From Aurelia coerulea (taxonomy: Eukaryota; Cnidaria; Scyphozoa; Semaeostomeae; Ulmaridae): a DNA stretch of 64,000 bases. Positions 34,245 to 46,398 of this stretch are shown here, one piece after another. Each line of letters begins with the position of its first letter. Positions within the stretch are counted from its first letter, which is position 1. Location of the stretch: the NCBI GenBank assembly GCA_039566865.1, contig CM076954.1, positions 9,866,001 through 9,930,000 of the forward strand, read 5' to 3'. Under the pieces are notes generated by a model that was not told the origin of the DNA, did not search any database, and was given only the letters and a program-made list of their open reading frames with translations. Both the position numbers and the translations under genes were made by a program.

Positions 34245-34340
34245 AGTTCATATTTAAGAAATTCGTTGTCATTGTATGAAAATATTCGAAAACGGCAAAT
34301 CCGTGGAACAGAAACAAAGAGGGTTTTTTAGCCCTTTTTG
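34245..34340 (-). repeat. Inverted flank repeat, right copy
   Basis: Reverse complement of 20515-20625 with about one difference in six to eight bases. It includes CAAATCCGTGGAACAGAAAC and TTCGTTGTCATTGTA. Confidence 0.55.
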
Positions 34341-34424
34341 GAGCTTGGTTGCTTACAAAGAGAAACAAAATAAATAGGAGATATCAAATTTTGACCAAAG
34401 ATCCCCCCCTAAGTAAATTGAACG

Positions 34425-35017
34425 TACCGGGTGTCCCAAAATGATGTATTATTATTTGATTGCTTACATGTCAACAACCAATGAACCGACTTTCAAAAAC
34501 TTTCGTTTGTTTGATTGCCTAAGAGATAAATAGCATTTTAAGATGTTGATTGCAGTTTTACCAAGGCGTATTCATGTTGAAAAGAAGATCAATAACCCTG
34601 CTCAAATTTAAGCCGAGTAGCATGAGAAACAAACGGCCTATTTTTCCAGTCAATATTTTAGATGTGATAAAAAAGGCTGAACTCGTATTCGTATTCTCTG
34701 AAGTCAGTATTAACTGAATTCGTATTCTCTGAATGACATATATTCTCTAGACGACATATAAGTTCAGCCTTTTGTATCACATCCAAAATATTGACTGGGA
34801 AATGAGGCCGTTTTTTCATGCCGTCTAAGGCTTGAATTTGAGCAGGTTTATCGATCTTCTTTTGGACACGAAAAAATTGGCCTAAATCACACCCAACATC
34901 CACAAATACAATTTAGCCTTTCGACAATCGGATAAAACAATGTTTTTGAAAATCGGTTCATTGGCTATGGACATATAAGTAATCAAAGGATAATACATCA
35001 TTTTGGGACACCCGGTA
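34425..35017. mobile_element. Palindromic mariner-like MITE (copy 2)
   Basis: TACCGGGTGTCCCAAAATGA and its inverted copy lie at the two ends, with TA flanks. The arms carry AATGAACCGA...TTTCAAAAAC. The centre holds GTATTCTCTGAA repeats. It belongs to the same family as 12255-12754 but is better preserved at both ends. Confidence 0.75.
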
Positions 35018-36521
35018 TATGCTTGTTGAAAGACCTTCAGGTAATTCATTGCGTTGAATGATCTTACGTATATTCTGGGTTTTCAAGCTTATTTGTCTCT
35101 GTTCTTAAGTACGTGCAGCAAATTTGCAACTGCGACTTTGGATCTATCCAGCCTTGGTTAATGATGAAATTCTGAAAAAAAAACAACGAAAAATAACGTT
35201 GAATTTCCACAAGCATTTGATGCTTATTATCGTCAGAAAATTTTCAGCTATTATTCCAAGTGAAAACTCAGTACCCCGATGTAACCAATTTACAGCAAAC
35301 TGCTCCGTTATGGGTATACGTACAATTGAACAAATTTATCCCCATGCGTCAGACCGTTTTGCAAAGGAAAACAGGGAAACTGCTACTGTTATGGCCAAAA
35401 GTTTAAGACTAAATTTTGTTGGTGCAACGAGATTCAATGCTACTACTCTGCATATTTTACTCTCTTTGAAATTTCAAATATCAACATTCAAAAGTAGATG
35501 ATCAATTTTGATTTTCTTGAAATTTTGCACCATTTTGCTATAACGGCACAACGAAGAATATAGAAATTCTCGGAAAACTGTAGTAGTCCTGCCGACAAGG
35601 GCAATGACGCAAAAATGTGTTACCCAGCTGGATGTTTCATCAACCCAATTTCTCTGATTGGCTTGCAAAGGATTTACTTGGTGAAATATATGGCTTAATG
35701 GAAAAAATAGAGGAGGGCTTTCAGTACACAGCTGTGGCCATAAATTTAAAGCCACCCTTGGGGAAATCGTAAAGAATATCCTGCACTTATAATTTAGAAC
35801 CATTTGATTTTCGATAATTCGAGTAATAAAATCAATTCTTTGAAAATCGATAGCGAAAACCTATGCGATTTGTTGCTTCAAACAAAAAGTCGAAGGTTGG
35901 TCTTAAAAAGTTATGGTCACAGTTGTAGAATCACAGCTCTCCCCTAACTTTTCACCGAAGCCGTACTTTTCGTGGATTCTGGATAGTTTGAAAACAAATT
36001 AGAAAAATAAATAGTGCATATAGATGTAAAATCCAGATGAGTAACACATTTCTTGGGTCAACCCCTTTTTCGGCACGACTACTACAATGTCCAAAAATTG
36101 CTATAAACTTCACCATGACGTCATAGCGAAATGTTGCAAAATTTCCAAAAACAACATCAAAAATTAGAATCTTCGTGGAAAGTTGACTTAAAACAATCCA
36201 AAGAAAGCAACATAAGAAGCAGTATGTTCTCGTTACCTTGCATTCTCTCTAAATGTATCAAACAATAACGTACATGCCAAGTATAGATGGAGATGCTTTT
36301 GCATGAAATCTGTAAAAAAGACCTAACTACCAGGTTTCAACAAAGATTATAAAATATGAAATTATTTGGGATCCTCCTTTAAAAAACTTTGCTGAAATCA
36401 GGCCGAGAACTTTCTTACATGAGGGCACCATTTCTCAAAAAAACTAGCCTGTGGTTCTATTTTAGGGGGTTATTACTGCATCAGCTTGTTTAGATCTTAG
36501 TAAAGTCATCGAAGATAACTA
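35018..36521. other. No gene recognised
   Basis: A plus-strand frame at 35124-35501 (125 codons) has no recognisable motif or splice framing. The remainder is featureless. Confidence 0.35.
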
Positions 36522-36910
36522 CTTTAAGGGAAGAAACTATCACGAGAAGAAACTTTCGCGCTATAGGCGTTTTTGGCCGAAATTTGTGGCAGTTTATCCC
36601 GCGAAATTTCCTAAATGTGAAATTTGCTTCAGCATATTCTCGCGAAATTTTCCAAGACATCGAATCAAATAATTACATAATCAGATATTGATATTCCTCT
36701 TTTTTAACATCGATCTTTTCAAGACATGCTACTAAAAGCTTATTTATGGCCGATTCAGACAGCATAAAAATGTGAGATGAAACCTAATTCGCGAAAGTTC
36801 ATTCCCGCGAAATTTCCCATTTTGGTCCAGTCATCAAAGTTCATTCTAAACATTTCGCGTTTTTTCGAACTCGCGAAAGTTTCTTCCAGCGAAAGCTTCT
36901 TCCCTTAAAG
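36522..36910. mobile_element. MITE with CGCGAAA subrepeats
   Basis: CTTTAAGGGAAGAAACT at the left edge matches the inverted right edge (CTTTAAGGGAAGAAGCT). Inside are many TCGCGAAA/GCGAAATTT words in both orientations. It is 389 bp long and non-coding. Confidence 0.6.
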
Positions 36911-38129
36911 AATTTAGAAATCGACCGCTCTTGAAAAGTCATTTGCGCCAAGGAGCCAATGAAATGTTGGATAATTTTGGGGCTCCATTACAAAATATAC
37001 CTCGAGTCTTGGAAACAATGTAACTTCGCAAATTTTTCTGCAATAATCGATTCCTTTATCTACGTATATTCCACCAATAAACGCTGCAATATAAAACATT
37101 AAATTTGGAAGAAATTATAGGGAACAAATCTAGCATATTTTGGAAGAGAAGAGGAGATAAGTTTCGAAATTCCTTCCTCACAGTGATCGGTTCCAATCAT
37201 TGATTTGATTTCCATTCAATGGAGCAGATCGTTGACGTATATTTTTTCAGAACGTTTCTGCGACCGAACATTTCACGACTGCAATTTGTTCTGGCCTTAC
37301 AAATATACATGGCCAGAGCATTTCGAAAATACTGGAATAGCACATAATAGCAATATAACTGTTCAAGTAAATGCCTTACTCACAAAACATGTCGCAAGAG
37401 AAAAAAATGTGCAAAGAAAGTTACTGAGTGAAGAAAGCTATATTTTTCAACAATATTAATTTCAGCAATCATACTCGTCATCCTTGACACTCATTGTTCA
37501 ATGAAATTTGCAATGAATATTCACTGCAGGAATGAAAATTCCAGACGAGGATACACTTTGAAAACTTGCAATAAACAAGATTTGTAACCTTGACACAATT
37601 ACATTAAAATCAAGCAAAGTAAAATGTAAAGTAAACTCAAGCAAATTAGAGATTTTTTTTCCAAATTTTTTGAAAACCTAAAAACATTTCCTGAAAAGAG
37701 GCCAATTAATATTTTGCAGGAAATATCAAGAGATAAAATCAACAATTTTGATGATATACAATCAGAATCAGTATTGGCATACGTTTGGAAGTACAGGTAG
37801 GAACACGAAATTTTGAAAAGGAGCAGAAACCAGTCGTTCTCAGACGATAAATTTGCGTGCAGGATTATTTCAATCAGAATGAAAAATGTAGGATCTGGGA
37901 TGTTCTCTTAATCTGCTTTTCGAGCAGGCCGTTGTATCTTAAAATAATCATGCAGGGTTTCAAAACATAACGAAGCCTTTCATCCACATGATGATACAAA
38001 TAATATGTCCACAACTTTCGATTTCAGGAAGTTACATGTGATCGGACTGGCTCGTTGAGTTCTTTAGGTCACTCTGTAAAAATGCTAGTTCTTCACTAAG
38101 ACTGGAACAACTTCATAACCATATCCATC
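36911..38129. other. No gene recognised
   Basis: Only short frames. No repeat pairing was found by eye. Confidence 0.4.
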
Positions 38130-38405
38130 ATAACATGAACGATAGGGCACCAAGTGTGAATCAATGTGAACACTTTATCAGTAGCAAGCCACCTCAACTT
38201 ACTGTTTTTGTGTGTTTTGAACATATTTTTACTTGTAGTGAGCCACCTTATAGCTGTTTCGTGATTTGGAAATTTTTAGTAGTGAGCCAGCTTAAGTGCA
38301 GATCCACCTTAAGTGTAAACCTTCTGAAACACATAAAACAATAAGTTAAGGTGGCTCATTACTGATGAAAATTTCCCACGGATATACACTTGGTTTCCTA
38401 CCATT
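38130..38405. mobile_element. Short palindromic MITE-like element
   Basis: The left arm CATGAACGATAGGGCACCAA and the inverted right arm CATGAATGGTAGGAAACCAA match. Inside lie the inverted pairs ATCAGTAGCAAGCCACCTCA / ATCAGTAATGAGCCACCTTA. About 276 bp, no coding potential. Confidence 0.5.
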
Positions 38406-38779
38406 CATGACAATAGAAATGAAAACAAAGATGGTTACTAATGTAAACTTAGCACTATCAGCAAGGCATTAAAAGAGAATAATTCATTACCTTCAAAAAC
38501 GTTTGCAAGATACTTCCACTTTATTTCTTTTGTCTCTATCTGATTTAAAGAGAAAGAAAGACTACAATAAACTTGCACATACAAGCTTGAAACTACTTCT
38601 GTGTAGAGATCTCATCAAATAAGCACAATTATAGCAAGCACCAGTAGGAGGGTCTTGGCCACATAACAGTATCTTATTGAATTCGATCATGGCCAGAAGT
38701 TCATGAAAAATGACAGCAAAATACACAATGTCATGTCTGGATGTCTCCATTATTCTGTTTGTATACAAATCTATTTAGC

Positions 38780-39110
38780 ATTGTCAACAGCCTTTTTTAT
38801 ATATTTTCATATAAAACGTTACATTACATGTTACCTACCATACTTCTAATAACTATGCTACAATACAACACTACAGGTACGATAATACAGGCAGTAAAAG
38901 ACAATGACTACGACCGTGGCCATTAACATAAAGATATGCAAAAAAATGAACATCAAGTAAAACAACTACAAAAAGCCACACATACACTGATGTAAACTAT
39001 ATTTTTCTTGTATCAATGTAGGTATTTTTATAAATAGTTGGCCTTAATTAGCAATTATAGCAATAATTCTTTAGCCAACTTTAAATGAAAGAATCAATAA
39101 TAATAACAAT
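38780..39110 (+). repeat. LINE 3' untranslated sequence with a direct duplication
   Basis: 38868-38990 and 39124-39265 are direct repeats (CACTACAGGTACGATA, ACAATGACTACG, GTGGCCATTAACATAAAG). Between them, 39010-39090 carries the GGCCTTAATTAGC...TAGCCAACTTTAAAT tail seen after the LINE at 12798-13205. Confidence 0.5.
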
Positions 39111-39402
39111 TACTATGCTACTGTAGAACACTACAGGTACGATACCACAGGTAGCAAAAGACAATGACTACGCCCGTGGCCATTAACATAAAGGCATGCA
39201 AATAGCTGAAAATTAAGTAAAGAACAACAAAAAAGCTACATATAAAATTGAAAACTGATATATACTGGGATCTGTTTCAAATTTGATGTAAGGACAGCAA
39301 AGGTGCATGATACTGAAACAATAGGAATCCCGGATGAGAGAACAACAACGAAATCAATTGCTACCACCACTGTTGCCCCTCCTGAGTCCAACCGCCCAAC
39401 AC

Positions 39403-42400
39403 ACTATGCAGATGCTGTCAGGTCAGGGTTTTTTATTTGAAATGTGGCAAGGAAGGATGCCTTTTTAGCATCAGGTTCAACTTGGTTCCAAAGCTTAGGT
39501 CCACGAAAAGATATAGCCCTCTGCCCATTGCTAGTTTTCGGTAAGGGTAACGAGATATCAGTTTCGGTATTTCACAGTTTTCTGACATTTCGAGTCGAAA
39601 TTTTTTCGAACAAATCTGAGTGGTGCTCCGGGACGAGACCATTTAGCGATTTGTACATTGTGGTAGCTGTTTCGCTTCTAATAATATCGATTACAGTTGG
39701 CCAATTTAAACTGCGAATTAATGCCATTGCAGGCTTATAAAATCTCCTTTTAGTTACAGTTCTAGCTGCTCGATTCTGCAACTTTTGCAAGGTTTGCAGT
39801 TTAGTCACCCACAGCACCCCCACACCGAACAGCAGAACTGAAAATGGGGCTCGACGATACCCCTATACATTTTACCCAGCGTGTTTTCAGGTAAAAATTT
39901 CCTGGAATATTTCAAAAATCTAATGTGCACGAGAAACCTTGGTACGGAGATTGTTAACGTGTTCTTCCCAATACAGGTTCCTATCGATTATCACACCCAG
40001 ATACTTTAACCGGTCTACATTTTCAACCTGAGAGTAACCAATAAAAGATAGCGGATGATCAACAATCTTATCAGTAATTTTCTTAGTTTTGGGTTGGGAA
40101 CCCACAATCAGAGCTTGAGTTTTAGAACATTCAAAGAAAGTTTATTACCTTGCAACCATTGCTTCATATCATTCAGTTCACTCACTATTTCGAGTTTGGT
40201 ATATATCTACTGATCTCGAAGAACAGTAAGAAATACTGGTATCGTCAGCGTACATGGTCACTTTACCGTTCTTCAGAGAAAACGGAAGATCATTGACATA
40301 AATCAGAAATAAAAGAGGGCCAAGACAAGAACCCTGCGGCACACCACAGTGAATATCTTCGGTTTTGGAACATACCCCATTTACTTTGCAGAATTGCTTT
40401 CTATTGGTTAGGTAGGACGTAAACCAAGTAAGTTCCAAATTTTCAACACCATAGTTCCTCAATTTAGCAAGTAAATGGCATGATCTACGGTGCCAAATGC
40501 TTTTTTGAGATCAATGAAAATATTTACAGTGTATCTGCCATTGTCCATGTTCACATACCAGTCATATGTGTTGTTAAGAAGGCAAGTGACAACAGAATGA
40601 AGAGCTCTGAAGCCAGATTGGTTTGAAAATAGATGTTTGTTTTTGTCCAAATACCGTACAGTTGGTTATAAATAAGCTTTGCAAAGATCCTGGTTAAAAC
40701 AGGCGGGACTGATATAGGTCGGTAGTTAGATCGGTTATCAGGTTGACCACTTTTAAAAATTGGGGCTACTCTGGCTATTTTCCAGCTATCTGGAAAACAA
40801 CCAGTAGCAACTGAAAGATTGAAAATATCACAAAAGAGATTCTGAAATAACTGGAAGTGCAATTTTTAGAAAACAACTAGCTATGCCATCAGTACCACAT
40901 CCCTTTGAGGTTTTGAATTTGCAAAAACTTTACGTAACTGGAGAATATCAATAACATGAAAATTAAACTTAGTTTTTTGTGGATTGACCTCGTAATCATT
41001 CTCGAGGCGAGGGTTTTTTGCTTCGGGAATTTTGTCACAAGTGTCTCTCCCAAGATAAGGCTCAAATCCTTACTGGTTGCCAGAGCATGCGGAAATCATC
41101 CAATTTCATGCTTGTCAGCCAATGAGATCACCGCTTTCTAGCCCCTGGAGACAAAATCGGTCGTTTGAGGTAAATTTTCTAGTACCCTCACTAAAACTGA
41201 AATGGATGCTAAAATACTTCAGTTATTTGCAATTTTTTTTAATAAATCAGTTGTGGGGATGTCCGTCCAGAGTTGTTTACATGTTTAGGCACATAGCTTG
41301 TTTGGGGCCGGAGCTGCGTTCATTTTCCGGTCGAAGAATATTTACCTTCGTTGAAATATCTATAGAAATCGCTACAAATGAGATATACCGATAAGAATTT
41401 CAGCAATTATGCATACTGACCTGAGCAATAACCCAAACTCCTTCACTGCTATCATATCTCAAAATTGGAGGCAATTTCTAATGATTTCTGGCAGAGATAT
41501 CATTTGGGCCTAAGCTTGTCCTCGCTTAAAACCCATTCCATTGCACTTAAAAAGTTATGGTAAAATTCTAGAGCTGAATAATGCACTTACCCATGACTCA
41601 GGCACCAGTTTGAATTCGTTTGCCTTTTTTACATTAGCAAATTTTTATAAGAAACGACCAGTTGTGGGCGAATTGCAAAAACTTTCCTCGGTCCATATTT
41701 TTCTCTGCACAGTCTATCCGCTTCAAACAACAAACAGTGAACTTTGTATCATAAAAGTCTTGCATCACAAAACATTCCTATAGAACGATTCCATGCACCT
41801 TAGCGAGGCACTCGTGAATTGTTTTCACGCATTTGGTTCAATCAGTCAATGCAAACAAGCAAAAGAGCAAAACCGGGTATCTTTTTTAGCGAACCCAAAA
41901 TGATGTTTTGTTCTTTTTATGCTTTGCATTGATTGAAATAAGAACGAAAAGAACGAAATGCGTGAATACAATTCACGCGCGTGGAATCGTTAAAAAGGAA
42001 TGTACTGTGATGCAAGACTTTTATGATACAATGTCAAAGTTCACTGTTTGTTGTTTGAAGCGAAGAGACTGTGTAGAGAAAAATATGGACCAAGGAAAAT
42101 TTTTGCAATTCACCCACAACTGGTTGTTTCTTACAAAAATTTGCCAAAGTAAGCAATGCAAACGAAGTCAAACTTGTGCCTGAGCCATGGGTAAGTGCAT
42201 TATTCAGCTCTAGAATTTTACAATAACTTTTTAGGTGCAATGGAATGAGTTTTAAGTGAGAAAAAGCTTAGGCCCAAATGATGTCTCTATCAGAAATCAT
42301 TAGAAATTGCCTCGAATTTTGAGATATGATAGCAGTGAAGGAGTTTGGGCTATTGCTCAGGTCAGTATGCATAATCACTGAAATTCTTATCAGTATATCT

Positions 42401-42656
42401 CATTTGTAGCGATTTCTATAGATATTTCAACGAAGGTCAATATTCTTCGACCGGAAAATGAACACAGCTCCGGCCCCAAACAAGCTGTGTGCCTAAACAT
42501 GTAAACAACTCTGGACGGACATCCCCAGTAAGGATTTGAGCCTTATCTTGTCTCTCCCATCGTACAGAAGAAGTTATTCATCGATTCTGCAATGCCGGCA
42601 TTGGTAGAGATGTGTTTCCTATCGATGCTTAGTGATGAAATGTTGGTGCTTTAAGA
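39403..42656 (-). pseudogene. LINE (CR1/jockey-like) RT, split by a fold-back element
   Basis: Minus-strand pieces in order from 42656: SIDRKHISTNAGIAESMNNF, FFCT, [insert 41053-42548], MGETLVTKFPKQK, then IFNLSVATGCFPDSWKIARV and APIFKSGQPDNRSNYRPISV (RT motifs 0-1). Next come FIDLKKAFGTVDHA (motif A), GVPQGSCLGPLLFLIYVNDL (motif B) and TMYADDTSI (motif C, YADD). After it come RLKYLGVIIDRNLYWEEHV, then LQKLQNRAARTVTKR and a C-terminal FRGPKLWNQVEP ending at 39403. At least four frameshifts. The pre-RT linker is present but the endonuclease is not recognised. Confidence 0.75.
41042..42559. mobile_element. Fold-back (Mutator-like) element with 11-bp target duplication
   Basis: The element 41053-42548 is bordered by identical TGTCTCTCCCA at 41042-41052 and 42549-42559. 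The left end AGATAAGGCTCAAATCCTTA is exactly inverted at the right end, and the inverted similarity continues almost to a centre near 41887. A 177-base insertion at 41077-41253 is present only in the left arm. Long TIRs with an 8-11-bp duplication are typical of Mutator-like transposons. No transposase. Fusing the flanks restores the LINE protein phase (FFCT-MGET), confirming the insertion borders. Confidence 0.85.
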
Positions 42657-43844
42657 TTTCTTGTTTAAAACATTATTGATAGTCTTCCATGTAAAGGGGA
42701 GAAAATAAATACTTTGTGGCTGCGTGACGTATAACAAAAGTTTGAATGCATCCAAGCCAACCAGCTTTGTGGATGAAATTTAAAGTCATTTCGAGTATAT
42801 TCTTATTTGCGTCATCAGAAAGATCTTTATCCCCAAACACTACATGGTGTACCAGAATGTTCTTTGGAAGGCTGTTGAATGTTGATGTGGACAAATGATC
42901 CTCATAATTCCGAAACTCAAGCGAGAAGATCTCGTCGTTGAATGTCAAATGAAGGGCAAAGCAACAAGAAGTGTTCCGTATCAATGCCATCGTTTGCTGG
43001 GCACATTGGGTTCATAGTATCTCTGAAATTGTGCTTGAATTTGCGAAAATTCAATTTACCCAGACCGACCCTCATTTTGAAAAGATAAGAAAAGCCTATT
43101 GGGTCATAAATCGCAAAGACAGATTTTGCAGGGGGTGAATTATCGACCGAAGCCTTTTCTTAAAAACAGCAGCAGACGGAGCAAGCCACATTTCAAGATC
43201 AAGTTTATTCCATTCAGATATGCAGTTTGGATGGAAGCTATAGGGTTCAAAGCAATAATATTGAAAACTGTCTCTTGTTTTATTGCCAATATGTCAATTA
43301 GCTTCAGTAATTTACCCGGCTTTAGTCGGTCATTCCTTCCCGCGGATATGGGAGATTTTATGCAAAAGGCCCCTTCCAAAAACCTGCAAATACGAGTGAA
43401 AACAATTAGTAAATTTTCCTTGATTTACCTTCCTAAAAATGATGACACTCGCATGTATCCATGTATTATCTCCTCTTGCGAGAAATGGAATCCACCTGAG
43501 TCCTGAATAGGTTATTGATACCAGGGGGAAGACTTGATCATGCTCCCAAGAGGAGAGCGCTAAAGCGTGCAGGAGTCATTGCTGTAAGACCCGTGTAAGG
43601 CAGAGATGTTAGGGAAATTTGTTAGTGATTTTTGGGCATGTTTTGAAGGTTTATTGAAGAGGCTTTCTCTAGGAAATCCCTCATAATTTCAAAGCAGAGT
43701 GGCTGATTTGGTTAAGGTAGATTTTAAAATGGATTTGAACATGTCTACTATTAAACTATATATTTGCCGATATCATCGCCTTGATATCCAGAGAGCCGTG
43801 ACCTTTCAAACAGGGATCCTTTTATTGACTCAACTGGTAGACAG
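42657..43844. other. No gene recognised
   Basis: A minus-strand frame at 42673-42990 (105 codons, with VLVHHVVFGDKD and NKNILEMTLNFIHKAGW-like stretches) looks mildly protein-like but is not recognised. An opposite-strand pair at 43099-43506 has nothing identifiable. Confidence 0.3.
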
Positions 43845-44995
43845 AATTTTTCTGTTCTTCCCTTATTTGCCAAATAACATCCTGGATCCGAAGAGACTAG
43901 TTCGACTAATGAAGTGATGGGATAGGCTCCTTTGTGTACGAAGGGGTGAGATTATTTATAATCTAAAAGGACAAAGTAAGGCGTTTACTCCACCTCCGGG
44001 AACTTAGTGACTCCCAGCAAAGCTCAGTGCATAGTTTTAAGGGATGTTCCCCTCCTTGTTCCTGTTACAGCAAGAGCAGCAGAATACTGAACGGGCCCTA
44101 ATTTTTCCATTAGATTTGGCAAGATAATGTTTCAACTAAAGTCACACACATTAGCTGGAATATGATAGACACCATCCCCGTACTTCAGATGGGGTCGCAC
44201 ATAAGACTTGTCAACAATCTTAAAAGCTCACGTCAAAATTGTGAACTAGGGTCATTTTTCAACTCAAAACAAGTTATCCAAAAATTTTTATAGACCTCCA
44301 GAGACGTCTTTAGCCATAGAACTATAATTCTATTGATGAAAGTTCCATGGCAAAAAAACTATTTTTGGTGTACAGAATTTTTTGGAGAATTTCCAGCGAG
44401 AAGTCAAAGGTTATCAAAATAAAGAAAATCGATTTTGAAAACATTCACCAAGACCAATTGGAATTGTACAGGATTCTGATGACGTCATGAGCAGCTAGAC
44501 TGAATTTTCTGATATAATTGTGTCAATCAGTTTCTCATATTTTGCTGTGTCTCCAAGATAAGTCAAAGTTGCATTGAAGTTGATAGTGTTCTGGAAGCCA
44601 CATCATGATTTAGTTCTGAATAAAAAAGGATACTATACCAATAAACTGCTCTTGTTACGAGAGCCTTACCACATTTTCAGGCGCGTCAATATAGCCATCA
44701 ATACCAAGTTCTTTGAGTACTGTTGCTTGTGTCCTTGCATTTACCAACGACGTTCTCAAGAGCTGTAGATGTATTTAAGTGATTAGGAGAGGGGATCATT
44801 TAGACCATGTTATAGGCACGCCAACAAAATAACCATTCAATCAGCTTATTAACTGATTATCTAACTCAACAACTAATTCCTTAATCAACAATCCAACACC
44901 TAACAAACTAAAAAGCACAACAATCACGAAAGATGCTGACAGTGCTGATTCTGACATTATTCAAATTATGAGATGTCAAATAGTAATCGTTGTGG

Positions 44996-45203
44996 TTTCC
45001 GAACTAACCATGAAATAAAAATGAAATAAGACGATTTCTTCACAAAGCCAAATATTGTTTGTATTTCGTTGACGACAAAGTGTTCAGTGAATTATGAATA
45101 TTCACAGTTCAATGGATACTATGCCATCAACAGAATACAAACAATATTTGGCTTGGTGAATAAATCATCTTATTTCATTACTATTTCATGGTTCGTTCGG
45201 AAA
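44996..45203. mobile_element. 208-bp palindromic MITE
   Basis: TTTCCGAACTAACCATGAAA and the inverted right end (TTTCCGAACGAACCATGAAA) match. The arms pair for about 70 bases, including AGCCAAATATTGTTTGTATT. Confidence 0.65.
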
Positions 45204-45254
45204 TCATTACAATATTGTCCAAACTGCCAAAATCCTTCCTTCTCAGTTTACGAG

Positions 45255-45440
45255 AAACACTAAAACCTTTCCTGATTGGCTGAAGCATACCTCCTTTCTT
45301 TGAGGAGCGTCTGCTGTAGTCATGAACAAAGCTAGCCAAAGAAACCCTATTGTGTGAGGGTGTTTTGTCTACTCTCATGATGATAGGTCGCTCTATCGTG
45401 AGGGTAGATAAGAAATACGTGTATTCGTGTTGCTGCAACT
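45255..45440 (+). repeat. Dispersed repeat shared with 21340-21510
   Basis: CTTTCCTGATTGGCTGAAGC, GGAGCGTCT, CATGAACAAAGC and GGGTGTTTTGTCTAC occur in the same order in the TIR element at 21237-22065. It is probably part of a related element whose ends are lost. Confidence 0.55.
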
Positions 45441-46398
45441 TTTTCCAATGGCAGTTACAATTTACCCGTTGTCCGGGGCAAGTTGTAACACTTCCTTCTC
45501 CATCATCATTTACGATTTAAGGTTACGGTAAACGTTTGTAAGCCAAAATTGTCGATTTTCGGATTTCTACAAATCTCAACAGCCCAACTTTTGAGAAACA
45601 CAAAGATACCATCTTTGGAAGGAACCTAAATGCTGAAAAGGGAGAAATCTTGATTAAAAGAAAGAAACTACAATCTTTCAAACAAAGTTTTTCAATATGG
45701 TGCAAACTTTAATCCTTGTTTTTGACCTATTAAGCCGCTCGCGTGCTTGCAAACAAATATGAAACCACACCATGTTTATCAGTTCCTTTGTTTAAATGCG
45801 TATATTTCTTTTCAAGCCCTAATTGCTTGACCCGGATTATCTTGTGGCTTCTTTGGTTTCGATGATTACAAATGAAATAGCATCCAGTAAAAGTCCCTTT
45901 TCTAAGGATAGAAAAATCCACTAGGTACAGGTTTTTCTTGTTGTTTCTCTTGCAATTCGTGTGTGAGTGCACTCCGAAGTTAAGCCTATCTCAAAATAAG
46001 CCGCCACTTCAATAACTAGGTACCAGTCTCTGGGCGAGGAGAAGGAAACGAGGAGAGAATATAAATGTTTGCATGTTCTCGTAGGCCACTTCAGGCTCCA
46101 GCGTCTTTATCAAACCCCACCCAGTTCAGCTCGTCGACCAGTAACCGCCCGGCAGTTGTCTCAAAACGTTCGCACAGCATTACTCTGTGTAGCTAGCGCT
46201 TTCAATTAGACAGTTCTTCTTCATGTGTTCGACACGAAACCAAAATGGGTTGCCAGGTACGATTCTCGTGTTGATGGAGAAAAATAGCCAGCCACTCCTG
46301 CGCAGCGTCTCACCCTAAACAATGGTCGGGGCACAGCAGCAGAGGTGCTGGGAACTGGTCCATCACCGTGGAAAGCAGTGTAAACAAGGGGGTCACCT

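Larger units (their letters stand above)
43967..45991. other. Spacer in left arm, no gene
   Basis: Contains the small MITE at 44996-45203 and the repeat copy at 45255-45440. The remainder is unremarkable. Confidence 0.4.

Noticed and set aside
42673..42990. 105-codon minus-strand frame as a gene
   Set aside because: Somewhat protein-like but no family recognised, no flanking exon, and it lies between decayed transposons; left as spacer.
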